From contig CAVYJC010000011.1 in the NCBI GenBank assembly GCA_963768715.1, positions 124,001 to 188,000 of the forward strand: a stretch of 64,000 bases of DNA. Direction: 5' to 3'. Shown one piece after another: positions 36,843 through 46,589 of the stretch. The notes under the pieces are model-generated. The model searched no databases, had not been told where the DNA came from, and saw only the letters and a list, made by a program, of their open reading frames with translations. The position numbers and the translations under genes are program-made. This stretch comes from DATKEJ01 sp963768715 (GTDB lineage: Bacteria; Bacteroidota; Rhodothermia; Rhodothermales; DATKEJ01). How positions within the stretch are numbered: the first letter of the stretch is position 1; every line of letters starts with the position of its first letter.

Positions 36843-38900
36843 TCAGTTCATGATCACCATCCTCGCCGCCCTTTCTGAACCGCCGGCCTCTACCCGGTAG
36901 ATGTAAACCCCTGACGAGAGCTTCCGAGCGTCCAGATGAACCGTCTGCACACCACCGGGCATCGTACCGAGATCCATGAGTTTCACCTCACGGCCGAGAA
37001 GGTCGAAGACGCGAACCCTCGTCGCCGACGGATTGGACAACCGAAATTGGATCGTCGTGAACCGATGAAAAGGATTCGGATAGTTCTGGTCGAGCTCGAG
37101 GGCTGCCGTTGCCGGGTGGACATGATCTTCTGTGGCGGTTGCTTCGCCCACGTTGCGGTAGAAAAATAGGCCGCCCTGAAATCTCCCCACGAAGGCGTCC
37201 AGATCTCCGTCGCCATCAATATCGACGAAGCAGGGGATATTTCTTTCATTTGACCCCGTCTGAATGGGATCGAGAAAGCGCGGCTCGCTCGAAAAGGACG
37301 CGCTCTCCGGCGACCCAACGTTTTCATAGAAGACGACCTTGCCGTCGGCATTGCCAATGAAGAGGTCGGGATCCGCGTCTCCATCAAAATCGGCGAGGAA
37401 GTGAAAGAAGTCGTAGTCCGTGATGACCTGACCGGCCTCGTCGCGGACGCTATCCGGCGTTGACGCGTAACTCCACGCTGTGGGTCCACCGACGTTCTCA
37501 TACATCAGGAGCGCCCGCAGCCCGTCGGACAGATATGCCGAAACGAAAAGATCGAGATCACCATCTGCGTCTATATCGACCAGCTGGGGACGTGTTTCCG
37601 TGATCGCTTCGTCGGATGCGTTCTTCAGTTGGACTCCGGGATCGAAAGCGGGCGCTTCAGCGGTCCCGGTGTTCTCAAAGACCAAGATCTTGCCTCCGCT
37701 TCGTCCGATGAGCAAATCGAAGTCCCCGTCCGCATCCAAATCTCCCCACGTCGGTCCTGATCTGAGCCTTTCCGCGACACCCCCAAAATTGTCCGTGATC
37801 CAACGGAAAGATGGTTCGGTCGAACTGCCCACATTCTCCAGGAAAGAAAACTTCCCGGTTTCATTGGTGGCGAAAAGATCCAGATCTCCGTCAGCGTCGA
37901 TATCCACCAGTGTTGGCTTCGTGTAGAACCCGAAATCCAGGAAGTCAAGCTGCAGTTCAGGCGAGACCAGGACAAAAAGAGGTTCACTTTGCGACCCGTC
38001 GTTGCGATAAAAACTTACGACCCCGTTGTTGCTTCCAGTGAACAGGTCGAAATCAAGATCACCGTCGATATCGACAAAAGTTGGAGTCAAGAATCCCTCG
38101 ATGTAGTCCGGTGGCTCTACGAACGAGGCGTCTACCAGCGCGAATTGGGGCGCAGAGGGAGTTCCCTCATTGCGAAAGAACGCCAAGCCCTGGTCTGACG
38201 AGCCGGCGAAGAGATCGAGGTCGCCATCTGCGTCGATGTCGACGAGAGACGGGACGTAGAATATGGAGCCCGGTTTCAAGACATCACCACCGGCGTCCCT
38301 GAGCGTATCAACGAAAGCGAAATCCGGCGGGCCGGAGGCAGTGCGTGTGTAGTAGAAAAAGCCTTCACGATAGCTGCCCACAACCAGATCCCGGCGTCCG
38401 TCGTTGTTGAGGTCGCCGAATGCCGCAGACGAGACGTTTCCGACGTCGATGGAGTCGAAGAAAGCGGTCGTGAGAGAAAACGAGGGATCGGATGGACCGC
38501 CGTCGTTGCGGAAGAATCGAAGCCTGCCGTCATTTCCGCCGACGAAGAGGTCCGGATCTCCGTCGGCATCGATGTCTTCGAAGGCCAGGCGATTGTCGCC
38601 TGGAGTAAACTCGAGTCCGTTCAAGCTTTCGTTGGCGAGCGAGAACTCGCCGGTGTCGCCGGCGCCGTCATTCCGATAAAACACCAAACGGGACTCGTCG
38701 CGGCCTGTTAGCAGGAGGTCGGAGTCGCCGTCTCCGTCGATATCAGTCATGCCGATGCCAAGCGTGTTGTAGCCGCCATTCCAGGGAAATTGCAACTGGT
38801 GATCGCCGACCTTCACCGGGATGGAAGCCCGCTCAGCCTGGAAGGTCTGTGCGTAGGAGGCGAGGGGAAGAATCGAAATCAGTATGCACAGGTACTTCAT
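36843..38900 (-). CDS. VCBS/FG-GAP repeat surface protein with T9SS sorting domain
   Basis: 685 residues from the ATG at 38900 with signal peptide MKYLCILISILPLASYA. About a dozen VCBS-type repeats follow (DIDGDGDSDLLLTGRD, DIDADGDPDLFVGGNDG, DIDADGDLDLFAGSSD), each with a calcium-binding DxDxDGDxD loop and a NDG-type strand, as in a beta-propeller. The C-terminus DQNYPNPFHRFTTIQFRLSN ends in a T9SS sorting domain. Surface-exposed adhesin or structural protein; ORF intact. Confidence 0.8.
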   Translation of the reverse strand: MKYLCILISILPLASYAQTFQAERASIPVKVGDHQLQFPWNGGYNTLGIGMTDIDGDGDSDLLLTGRDESRLVFYRNDGAGDTGEFSLANESLNGLEFTPGDNRLAFEDIDADGDPDLFVGGNDGRLRFFRNDGGPSDPSFSLTTAFFDSIDVGNVSSAAFGDLNNDGRRDLVVGSYREGFFYYTRTASGPPDFAFVDTLRDAGGDVLKPGSIFYVPSLVDIDADGDLDLFAGSSDQGLAFFRNEGTPSAPQFALVDASFVEPPDYIEGFLTPTFVDIDGDLDFDLFTGSNNGVVSFYRNDGSQSEPLFVLVSPELQLDFLDFGFYTKPTLVDIDADGDLDLFATNETGKFSFLENVGSSTEPSFRWITDNFGGVAERLRSGPTWGDLDADGDFDLLIGRSGGKILVFENTGTAEAPAFDPGVQLKNASDEAITETRPQLVDIDADGDLDLFVSAYLSDGLRALLMYENVGGPTAWSYASTPDSVRDEAGQVITDYDFFHFLADFDGDADPDLFIGNADGKVVFYENVGSPESASFSSEPRFLDPIQTGSNERNIPCFVDIDGDGDLDAFVGRFQGGLFFYRNVGEATATEDHVHPATAALELDQNYPNPFHRFTTIQFRLSNPSATRVRVFDLLGREVKLMDLGTMPGGVQTVHLDARKLSSGVYIYRVEAGGSERAARMVIMN

Positions 38901-39210
38901 GGTGGTTGCCGATCTTTGTTTGGCGCCTGGAATGCGTCGGGTGGTATTAAGGAATTTAAGGTCGTTTGTCGCACCGTTCACATTCCATCGAGCTCCCAGT
39001 ACGATCAGCCGCATGAGTCCCCCGACTAGACCTGTGGGACGACTTCAATGCGCCGGGCGGCGACGCGTGTTCAGATCCGGCAATCGGTGAGAAAATAAGA
39101 GCGCCAGGCAACGCGTGGCGCTCTTGACTGAGAGCGAAAATTTCGCTAATAACCCGCGGAAACTGGAGTGCATCCCGGGGCCTGCAGATACCTTATCCCA
39201 TCAATTAGCA

Positions 39211-42000
39211 ATGCCTCGCTCATCCGGTTCGCTTTCGCGGGTTCTGGGTGTGTCCGCTGCCTGCGTAGCGCTTGCCGCTTTCGCCGTCATTGCGACACCC
39301 ACGCCCCTCACGGCTCAACAACGCGGAGCTCCTCTGCCGGTTGGCGAGTCGGGCCAGTATCCTGTTGATCAGAAGGGGAACGACCCTCCAATCCACATAC
39401 AAGCCATTTCGGGCGCACACGAGCTCATCTGGAGTTCCGGCGCCAGTGCGTCCGTCGACGTTCCGGTCTATGTCCAGACGTTCACCGACTCGAAGGAACC
39501 GCTGCAGGTTGTCGGAATTTTCCCGGGTCTAACGGCTGTTCGCGTTCGAACCCTGCCTGCCACGAGTGACGAGGCCGAAGTTCTTGCCGCAGAGGACGGA
39601 GTCGGTTCGAAAGTGGACGCGACGGAGGCCACAGGTCCCGTCGGGACCGACGACCACTTCGTCGTGCCCACCGATGTAACCCTTTCCGTTGCCGCCCCGG
39701 GCTTTCTGGCGAACGACATCGATCTTGACGGAGAGGCTCTGACGGCGACGGCGATCCTGGACGACGTCGACAACGGCACGCTGGTCGCTTTTGCGGATGG
39801 GAGCTTTGCCTACACGCCCGATGCGGATTTCGTGGGTTCGGATGCTTTCGTATACCGCATGCGCGACGCATCGAACAATCTCTCCGATTCCATCACTGTG
39901 AACATCGAGGTGCTGCCGGGCGGTTTTGAATCTGATCCCGTCAAGTCCGAACTCATTCCGATGCTGAGAATTCAACGCTTTCGACCCCGTCCCATTTTCC
40001 GCGACGAATCGACCATAATGGTGAGGCACTCACGGCTACAGCGATTCTGGATAACGTCGATCACGGTTCGCTGGCTGCATTTGGTAACGGGAGCTTCACT
40101 TACACGCCCGATCCGGATTTTGTGGGTTCGGATGCTTTCGTATACCGCATGCGCGATGCATCGAACAATTTCTCCAGATTCTGTTATCGTCACGATCGAG
40201 ATTCTCGAGGGCAACCGTGATCCGATCGGAGTTGATGATGCCTATGCAACCGTCGTCAGCCATACTCTTTCGATCGCGGCGCCCGGCTTCATTGCCAACG
40301 ACTACGACCTTGACGGGGAGGCCATCACGGCGATCTCGATTCTGGACAATGTCGATCACGGATCTCTGTCTGCGTTCGGCGACGGAAGTTTTGTCTACGA
40401 TCCTACTCCTGGCTTTACCGGCACCGACTCCTTCGTCTACAGAATGCGCGACGTTGCCTCCAACTTCTCCGATTCGGTTACGGTTGTGATTGAGGTACTT
40501 CTCGGAGGAGCGACTCCCGTTGGTCTGCCTGATGCCTTTGTCGTTGCGAATGACGACATCCTGTCGCTTGCGGCGCCGGGCTTCCTGACAAACGACATCG
40601 ATTTGAATGGTGAAGCGCTGACGGCAACGGCGATCCTCGACAATGTGGATCATGGCAGCTTGGTGGCCTTTCCCGATGGCAGTTTCACCTACACTCCAGA
40701 CAACACCTTTGTGGGCTTGGATCACTTCGTCTATCGGATGCGGGACGCCTCGAACAATCTCTCCGACTCCGTGGTGGTGACGATAGAAGTACTGCCTCCG
40801 GGTAACCGCGAACCGTTGGGGCTCGACGATTTTTACGCGGCTCGCGCGGGCGCTTCCATTTCTGTGGCTGCGCCGGGTTTCCTCGCCAATGACATCGATC
40901 TTGATGGAGAGGCCCTTACGGGCACTGCGGTTCTGGATAATGTCGACAACGGTGGGCTGACCGCTTTTGGTGATGGGAGTTTCATCTATACGCCCGATGC
41001 GGGATTTGTAGGCACAGACTCCTTTAAATACAGAATGCGGGACGCCTCCAATCATTTCTCCGATTCTGTGACGGTTACCATCGAGGTGTTCGAAGGGAAT
41101 CGCAATCCGATAGGTGTTGACGACGAATATGCCGTGGTTCTGAACACGGCTCGAAACATCGCGGCGCCGGGATTCCTCATGAATGACATCGATTTGGATG
41201 GAGAGGCATTGACGGCGACGGCAATCCTTGACAACGTCGACAACGGCACGCTGGTCGCCTTTCCGGATGGCAGCCTTACCTACACGCCCAACACGGGTTT
41301 CGCGGGAATTGATCGGTTTGCTTACCGACTGCGAGATGCGTCGAATAACTCTTCGGACTCCACCTCTGTCACGCTGAGGGTGATTGATCCCGAAGCGCCC
41401 TTGCTGCCCGTTGAGATTACATCGTTTCTCGGAGTCGAGGACAAGGGCGCGATTGTCTTGTCGTGGTCTACAGCCAGTGAAACCGACAATGCCGGATTCG
41501 GGGTGGAGCACCGGGCTCCGTCGAGATGTGAGCCCGCCGCCGATTCGTGCGCTCCTGAAGAATGGGACCAAGTCGGTTTTGTGGAAGGATCCGGAACCAC
41601 GCTTGAACGACATAGCTACGAGTACGTCGTCCCGGATCCTGGTCCGGGCGTTCACGCTTTTCGTCTTCGCCAACTTGATCTCGACGGTAACTTCGCGTTC
41701 AGTTCCGTCATCGAGGTGTTGCGAGGGATCGAAGGACCGGCCGAGGTCTCCCATGTCTATCCGAACCCATTTCGAGAGCGTGGTCTGATAGACTTGATCG
41801 TTTCGAAGGATCAGCAGGTAAGGGTTGAGCTTTATGACGTGTCAGGACGTCGCGTGCAAACGCTGGCCGACCGCCGGATCAAGGCATATGAGAGGACGGG
41901 GCTGACCCTCCTTCCCAAGAACCTGTCGAGCGGCGTATACCTGATTCGCTTAGTAGGGGAGAACTTTGCGGTAACGAGGTCGGCTATTTTGAGCAGGTAG
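39211..42000 (+). CDS. Tandem cadherin-like repeat surface protein with T9SS sorting domain
   Basis: About 930 residues from the ATG at 39211 (signal peptide to PLTAQ). Six ~105-residue cadherin-like (tandem-95/Ig) repeats follow, each with PGFLANDIDLDGEALTATAI and then DNGTLVAFPDGSFTYTP and DSFVYRMRD ASNN patterns. Between about 39945 and 40185 the second repeat is encoded in another frame, although the ORF stays open; two opposite indels restore the frame. After the repeats comes LPVEITSFLG... ASETDNAGFGVEH and the T9SS motif VYPNPFRERG. Likely a surface adhesin. Confidence 0.8.
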   Translation: MPRSSGSLSRVLGVSAACVALAAFAVIATPTPLTAQQRGAPLPVGESGQYPVDQKGNDPPIHIQAISGAHELIWSSGASASVDVPVYVQTFTDSKEPLQVVGIFPGLTAVRVRTLPATSDEAEVLAAEDGVGSKVDATEATGPVGTDDHFVVPTDVTLSVAAPGFLANDIDLDGEALTATAILDDVDNGTLVAFADGSFAYTPDADFVGSDAFVYRMRDASNNLSDSITVNIEVLPGGFESDPVKSELIPMLRIQRFRPRPIFRDESTIMVRHSRLQRFWITSITVRWLHLVTGASLTRPIRILWVRMLSYTACAMHRTISPDSVIVTIEILEGNRDPIGVDDAYATVVSHTLSIAAPGFIANDYDLDGEAITAISILDNVDHGSLSAFGDGSFVYDPTPGFTGTDSFVYRMRDVASNFSDSVTVVIEVLLGGATPVGLPDAFVVANDDILSLAAPGFLTNDIDLNGEALTATAILDNVDHGSLVAFPDGSFTYTPDNTFVGLDHFVYRMRDASNNLSDSVVVTIEVLPPGNREPLGLDDFYAARAGASISVAAPGFLANDIDLDGEALTGTAVLDNVDNGGLTAFGDGSFIYTPDAGFVGTDSFKYRMRDASNHFSDSVTVTIEVFEGNRNPIGVDDEYAVVLNTARNIAAPGFLMNDIDLDGEALTATAILDNVDNGTLVAFPDGSLTYTPNTGFAGIDRFAYRLRDASNNSSDSTSVTLRVIDPEAPLLPVEITSFLGVEDKGAIVLSWSTASETDNAGFGVEHRAPSRCEPAADSCAPEEWDQVGFVEGSGTTLERHSYEYVVPDPGPGVHAFRLRQLDLDGNFAFSSVIEVLRGIEGPAEVSHVYPNPFRERGLIDLIVSKDQQVRVELYDVSGRRVQTLADRRIKAYERTGLTLLPKNLSSGVYLIRLVGENFAVTRSAILSR

Positions 42001-42329
42001 CGGCGGATCATTGAGACGGCCGGCATTGCCCGGACACGAAGTACGTTTGGAGCAGAACGCGGGAAGCTCGCCGCAATGAGAACGCAAGGAGACGGGCGCT
42101 ACGGGACGGCCAGGTGAGTCATTCTTCTGGACAGAATGCGACTTTACTGTCTCTGACGCACGTCCGGAGTTCAGACGTTTCGGTCGGCCTGCGAGACATG
42201 CTGTTTCAACCGTTCGCGAGGCTTCGTGGCCGCCAGAAAAGGCTCCGCCGTCGGCACCATTTCGAACTGAGGGTACACAGGGTCAGCAAGTCATACGGGA
42301 AGGTCGCAGCGTCCTGTCCCGAACAAGCG

Positions 42330-42378
42330 GCGAAGTACCAAGTACGTAGCACCGAGCACCAAACATTTAGCACCCGTC
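42330..42378. repeat. Micro-repeat tract upstream of the lactonase-fold gene
   Basis: Degenerate AAGTACCAAGTACGTAGCACC-like 7-base units lie within the 389-base region 42001-42389, in which I see no gene. Confidence 0.45.
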
Positions 42379-42389
42379 AAACTCGCCCA

Positions 42390-43626
42390 TGAAGGAATTT
42401 GCGCTATTCTTGTCACTAATCGTCCCTATCCATCCTATTCTTGCCATGGCCAACGAGCCGCCTGATGATCACGTCCGCGTCTATGTCGGGACTTACACCC
42501 GCGGCGCAAGCCAGGGGATCTACCTGATGGACCTCGATCTGCGCAGCGGAGAACTGACGTCCTAAAGGACTCGTCGCGGCAACTGTCAATCCCTCGTTTC
42601 TGGCCGTGAGCCCCGATGGGGAATTTCTGTACGCCGTCAATGAGGTGAGCGAGCTCGATGGGGCGCAGAGCGGTGGGGTAAGTGCATTCAGAATCGATTC
42701 GGCCAGCGGGAATCTGACATTTCTGAACCAGCGGCTTTCAGGCGGGACGGGGCCCTGCTATCTAATCATCGACAAAGAGGGAAAGCACGTCCTGGTCGCC
42801 AACTACGGTGGAGGCAGCGTCGCATCATTTCCGGTCCTTGATGACGGAAGTCTCGGTGAGAAGTCTTCATTCGACCAGCATGAGGGGTCGAGTGTGAATC
42901 CCGAGAGGCAGGAAGGTCCTCACGCCCACAGCATTGTTCTCGATCGCGCCAATCGCTATGCGCTTTCGGCGGACCTGGGGTTGGATGAGGTGCTGGCGTA
43001 CAGGTTTGACTCGGATGACGGTGCGCTCGTAGCGAACGATCCGCCTTTCGTGAAGACGGCGCTCGGAGCAGGGCCGCGACACTCGCGTTTCCGTCCCGAC
43101 GGGCGCTTTGTTTACGTCATCAACGAAATGCATCCTACGGTCACGGCGTTCAGCGTACGACTCCGAAAACGGTGTCCTGGCTGAAGTGCAGAACGTATCG
43201 ACGTTGCCCGGCGAAGCGCAGCCATGGTATTCAGGCGCCGACATCCACGTGCATCCATCCGGGCGGTTTCTTTATGCGTCGAACCGGGGGCACGATACGA
43301 TCGCCGTCTTCGCGATCGATGGCGATTCGGGAACACTTACGCCGGTTGAGTACCAATCCACGCGTGGTAAGACGCCGCGTAATTTCGCGATCGACCCTAC
43401 TGGACAATACCTCCTGGCGGCAAACCAAGGATCGAACACCATCGTGGTCTTCCGTATCAACCAGGATACGGGTGCACTCGGCCCGACGGGCAAGATCGCA
43501 TCGGTTCCGTTGCCTGTTTGCCTGAAGTTCGACGCTGATTTCGAGATCTTCGATTTCTCTCCTGATAGGTCTATAGACCAGTCAGGTTTTAAAACCTGTC
43601 AGGTCTATAGACCCGTCACGTCTTAA
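42390..43626 (+). CDS. Secreted lactonase-fold seven-bladed beta-propeller (Pgl/YbhE-like), frameshifted
   Basis: Starts MKEFALFLSLIVPIHPILAM, a signal peptide, then VRVYVGTYTRGASQGIYLMD as in 6-phosphogluconolactonase-type propellers. Shifts occur at about 42560 and 43160; read across them, motifs PSFLAVSPDGEFLYAVNEV, GPHAHSIVLD, GPRHSRFRPDGRFVYVINE and GQYLLAANQGSNTIVVFRI give a full propeller. The family normally ends at PVCLKF. Here the reading continues about 30 residues through a cluster of palindromes. The signal peptide argues against a role in cytoplasmic pentose phosphate metabolism. Confidence 0.75.
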
Positions 43627-43629
43627 GAC
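43568..43629. repeat. Cluster of perfect palindromes at the lactonase 3' end
   Basis: GGTCTATAGACC (43568-43579), AGGTTTTAAAACCT (43584-43597), GGTCTATAGACC (43602-43613) and GTCTTAAGAC (43620-43629). The first three form a nearly symmetric 46-base block. It could form cruciforms or stop transcription from either side, and it belongs to none of the other repeat families here. Confidence 0.8.
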
Positions 43630-43740
43630 CGGACCGGTCTCCGGCCACCCACCCACCAATACAATACATCCGCCCCCTGCATCGTTTAGAGAGTCAAAGG
43701 CCCCTCACCCCTCGGACACCCAAAACGTCAGGTTAGAACG

Positions 43741-45093
43741 ATGCAACGAGTATCTCCGTACACCGCCGCCTGGGCACTGATCGTAACGTTTACGACGCTC
43801 GGCGTGGCGCGATTCATCATCGATTCCGATTCGCGGAAATCGCACCAGGTGCAGCTCCGTGCGAGCATTAGCCACCCCGTGCTGCTCCGTGGCACGCGGC
43901 AGACCGCCTTCGTTAAGGTCGACTTGACCGGCTTTAAGATCGATCGGGAGAACGACCGGACACCGGTCAACCTCGCCCTGGTCATCGACAAGTCAGGCTC
44001 AATGAACGGCCAGAAGATGCAGCAGGCGATCGACGCGACCATCATGGCCGTCGACTACCTCAAACCGGGCGACATTGTCTCCGTCATCGCTTATGACAAT
44101 CAGGCCCAAGTGCTTGTGCCGGCGACGCAGGTTGCTGATAAGAAGGCGATTCAGGACCGCATCAGGACCCTCACGGCCGGCGGCGGAACAGCCCTCTATG
44201 CCGGCGTGCAGCAAGGCGCCATCGAATTGCACGAATTCCTGGACCCCAGTCGCGTGAACCGGGTGATTCTGCTCTCCGATGGTCAGGCCAACAATGGTCC
44301 GAGCTCTCCAGCCGAATTGGGAAACCTCGGGGCGTCATTGATACAGGAGGGGATTTCCGTCACGACCATCGGCTTGGGGCTTGGATACAACGAGGACTTG
44401 ATGACACAGCTTGCCCTACGCAGTGACGGCAATCATGATTTCGTCGAGGACGCCGAGAATCTGGCAGGGATCTTCAATCAGGAGTTTGGGGATGTGCTCT
44501 CAGTGGTTGCGCAGGACGTGAAGGTCACGATCGACTGTGCCGACGGTATCCGACCGGTGCGCGTGATGGGGCGACCAGCAGAAATCGACGGACAGCAGGT
44601 AACCGTCGAGCTCAATCAGATCTACAGCGAGCAGGAAAAGTACATCGTGCTCGAGGTTGAGACTGATCCATCAGTTTCCGGCGATGAAATCGACATTGCA
44701 CAGGTATCGACATCTTACGCCAACATGCTTACGCACGGAACCGACAAGCTAAACGCTACGGTCACTGCGGAAATCTCGGAATCCGAGGACGTAGTGGAGG
44801 AGCATATCGCGAAGGCGCCCATGGTCGCAGCGGTTGAGCAGCAGGGCATCCTGAACGAGGAGAAAGCTATCTCGCTTCGCGATGCAGGTAAGATCGAAGA
44901 GGCCGAACAGGTGCTGAAAGAAAACGCAGCATATGTCCGTCAGAACGCTGAATTGTTCAAGGATGACCGCCTCTCCGCGGATGCCGACAAGAGTCTTGAA
45001 GCGATAGGCAACCTTGAGGGCGCAAACTGGAATCAGCAGCGTAAAGCGATGCGCGCCGATCATTACGCCGAGAAAGTGCAGCAAAAGAAGTAG
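43741..45093 (+). CDS. VWA-domain protein, membrane-anchored
   Basis: 450 residues. An N-terminal hydrophobic segment (AAWALIVTFTTLGVARFII) anchors or exports it. The von Willebrand A domain (about 75-265) has an intact MIDAS: VIDKSGSMNG supplies Asp83, Ser85 and Ser87, and LLSDGQANNG the later Asp. A beta region (about 270-365) and a C-terminal helical part (AISLRDAGKIEEAEQVLKEN) follow. It likely binds protein ligands in a metal-dependent way at the cell surface. The ORF is intact and is followed by the repeat array. Confidence 0.8.
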   Translation: MQRVSPYTAAWALIVTFTTLGVARFIIDSDSRKSHQVQLRASISHPVLLRGTRQTAFVKVDLTGFKIDRENDRTPVNLALVIDKSGSMNGQKMQQAIDATIMAVDYLKPGDIVSVIAYDNQAQVLVPATQVADKKAIQDRIRTLTAGGGTALYAGVQQGAIELHEFLDPSRVNRVILLSDGQANNGPSSPAELGNLGASLIQEGISVTTIGLGLGYNEDLMTQLALRSDGNHDFVEDAENLAGIFNQEFGDVLSVVAQDVKVTIDCADGIRPVRVMGRPAEIDGQQVTVELNQIYSEQEKYIVLEVETDPSVSGDEIDIAQVSTSYANMLTHGTDKLNATVTAEISESEDVVEEHIAKAPMVAAVEQQGILNEEKAISLRDAGKIEEAEQVLKENAAYVRQNAELFKDDRLSADADKSLEAIGNLEGANWNQQRKAMRADHYAEKVQQKK

Positions 45094-45193
45094 GGGAGCA
45101 CCGATAATCGATAGTTGGAGCATTCCCGGAGGGGGGCTGCGAGTCAATGACGGCTGTAAGTCCGATGGCTCGTTGCCCCCTTCTTTGCATGTC

Positions 45194-46087
45194 GATCCCC
45201 GGTGTATGCCAATCCCCGGAATGAATCGGGGCCTTGGGGAATACCTGTTTGTCGATCCCCGGAATGAATCGGGGCCTTCGGGGAATACCTGTATGCTAAT
45301 CCCCGGAATGAATCCCGGGTCTTGAAGCAACGCCTCGTAAACGAGGCTTGTCTGTTGGGTGAACCGTCTGAAGGCCGGTTCACCGGTCGTTTCTTCAAGG
45401 CCGGGTGTTTACGCCCGGTATTAGCCACATCCAGGCAATGTCAATCCCCGGAATGAATCGGGGCCTTGGGGGAATGCATGTATCTCGATCCTCGGAATGA
45501 ATCGGGGCCTTGGGGGAATACCTGAATCGTTAATCCCCGGAATGAATCCCGGGTCTTGAAGCAACGCCTCGTAAACGAGGCTCGTCTGTCGGGTGAACCG
45601 TCTGAAGGCCGGTTCACCGGTCGTTTCTTCAAGGCCGGGTGTTTACGCCCGGTATTAGCCACATCCAGGCAATGTCGGTCCCCGGAATAAATGGGGTCTT
45701 GGGGGAATGCATGTATGCTAATCCCCGGAATGAATCGGGGCCTCGGGGAATACCTGTACGTTAATCCCCGGAATGAATCCCGGGTCTTGAAGCAACGCCT
45801 CGTAAACGAGGCTCGTCTGTCGGGTGAACCGTCTGAAGGCCGGTTCACCGGTCGTTTCTTCAAGGCCGGGTGTTTACGCCCGGTTTTAGCCACATCCAGG
45901 CAATGTAGTCCCCTGAATGAATGGGGTCTTGGGGGAATGCATGTATCTCGATCCCCGGAATGAATCCCGGGTCTTGAAGCAACGCCTCGTAAACGAGGCT
46001 CGTCTGCTGGGTGAACCGCCTGAAGGCCGGTTCACCGGTCGTTTCTTCAAGGCCGGGTGTTTACGCCCGGTTTTGGACACATCCAGG
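45194..46087. repeat. Left repeat array: short (S) and long (L) hairpin units
   Basis: S units (~45 bases) contain CCCCGGAATGAATCGGGG, a 5-bp hairpin, followed by CCTTGGGGGAATACCTG. L units (~145 bases) run from AATCCCCGGAATGAATCCCG through GCCTCGTAAACGAGGC, GGTGAACCG...CGGTTCACC and CCGGGTGTTTACGCCCGG to CACATCCAGGCAATGTC. The order is S-S-L-S-S-L-S-S-L-S-L with a ~233-base higher-order period. L copies have CTTGAAGCAA at 45321, 45555, 45786 and 45973. Long ORFs over the array are by-products of the repeat. Confidence 0.9.
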
Positions 46088-46159
46088 GGCCGAGGGAGTT
46101 ATGATTTCAGCGGTTCATGTGTCTTTACGTGTATATGTGGCAAGAAAAATGGAGAGATC

Positions 46160-46534
46160 GTGCCCCACTGTCGCCTCTACTACCACCTCGTGTGGTCGAC
46201 AAAATGCAGGTTGAATCTGCTCGAACCGGATGTCCAGGGGGAAATCTATTCCTTGCTTCAGGGTAAGGCTGTTGGTCTCGGTGCAGCCGTGTATGCCGTA
46301 GGTGGCACATCGGACCACGTTCACATGGTGGTTTCGATACCGCCTCCCGTTTCCGTTGCCGATTTTGTAGGGCAGGTTAAGGGTGCGAGCGCCGCCATAT
46401 ACAATAAGACGAATCCCAATCGTCCCTCGATACGATGGCAAACTGGATACGCAGCATTTACGATCGAACGATCAAAATTGTCCGTCTACGTTCGTTATGC
46501 CCTAAACCAGCCGGAGAAACTCTCGAAGGCGTGA
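46160..46534 (+). CDS. Y1 HUH transposase, IS200-like TnpA / RAYT-like
   Basis: 124 residues from the GTG at 46160 (MPHCRLYYHLVWSTKCRLNL), preceded by GGAGAGA. The HUH metal motif is DHVHMVVSIP, and the nucleophilic Tyr sits in the helix VRYALNQPEK. WQTGYAAFTI is the usual strand before it. Y1 transposases of this family cut and join single-stranded DNA at hairpins. The protein ends right after the Tyr helix, about 25 residues shorter than typical IS200 TnpA. Repeat arrays on both sides suggest it recognises those hairpins, as REP-associated transposases do. The longer ORF upstream reads through an L unit and is not expected to be translated. Confidence 0.8.
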   Translation: MPHCRLYYHLVWSTKCRLNLLEPDVQGEIYSLLQGKAVGLGAAVYAVGGTSDHVHMVVSIPPPVSVADFVGQVKGASAAIYNKTNPNRPSIRWQTGYAAFTIERSKLSVYVRYALNQPEKLSKA

Positions 46535-46589
46535 TCTTGGGATGTATGCTGAAGACATACCCGCACGATCCTCCGGCGTGATCAACATT

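Noticed and set aside
40096..41754. 552-residue antisense ORF
   Set aside because: Mirrors the cadherin-like repeats on the other strand; its periodicity is inherited from them.
46160..46534. Complete IS200/IS605 element with TnpB
   Set aside because: No TnpB-like ORF is found in the flanks; both sides consist of repeat units.
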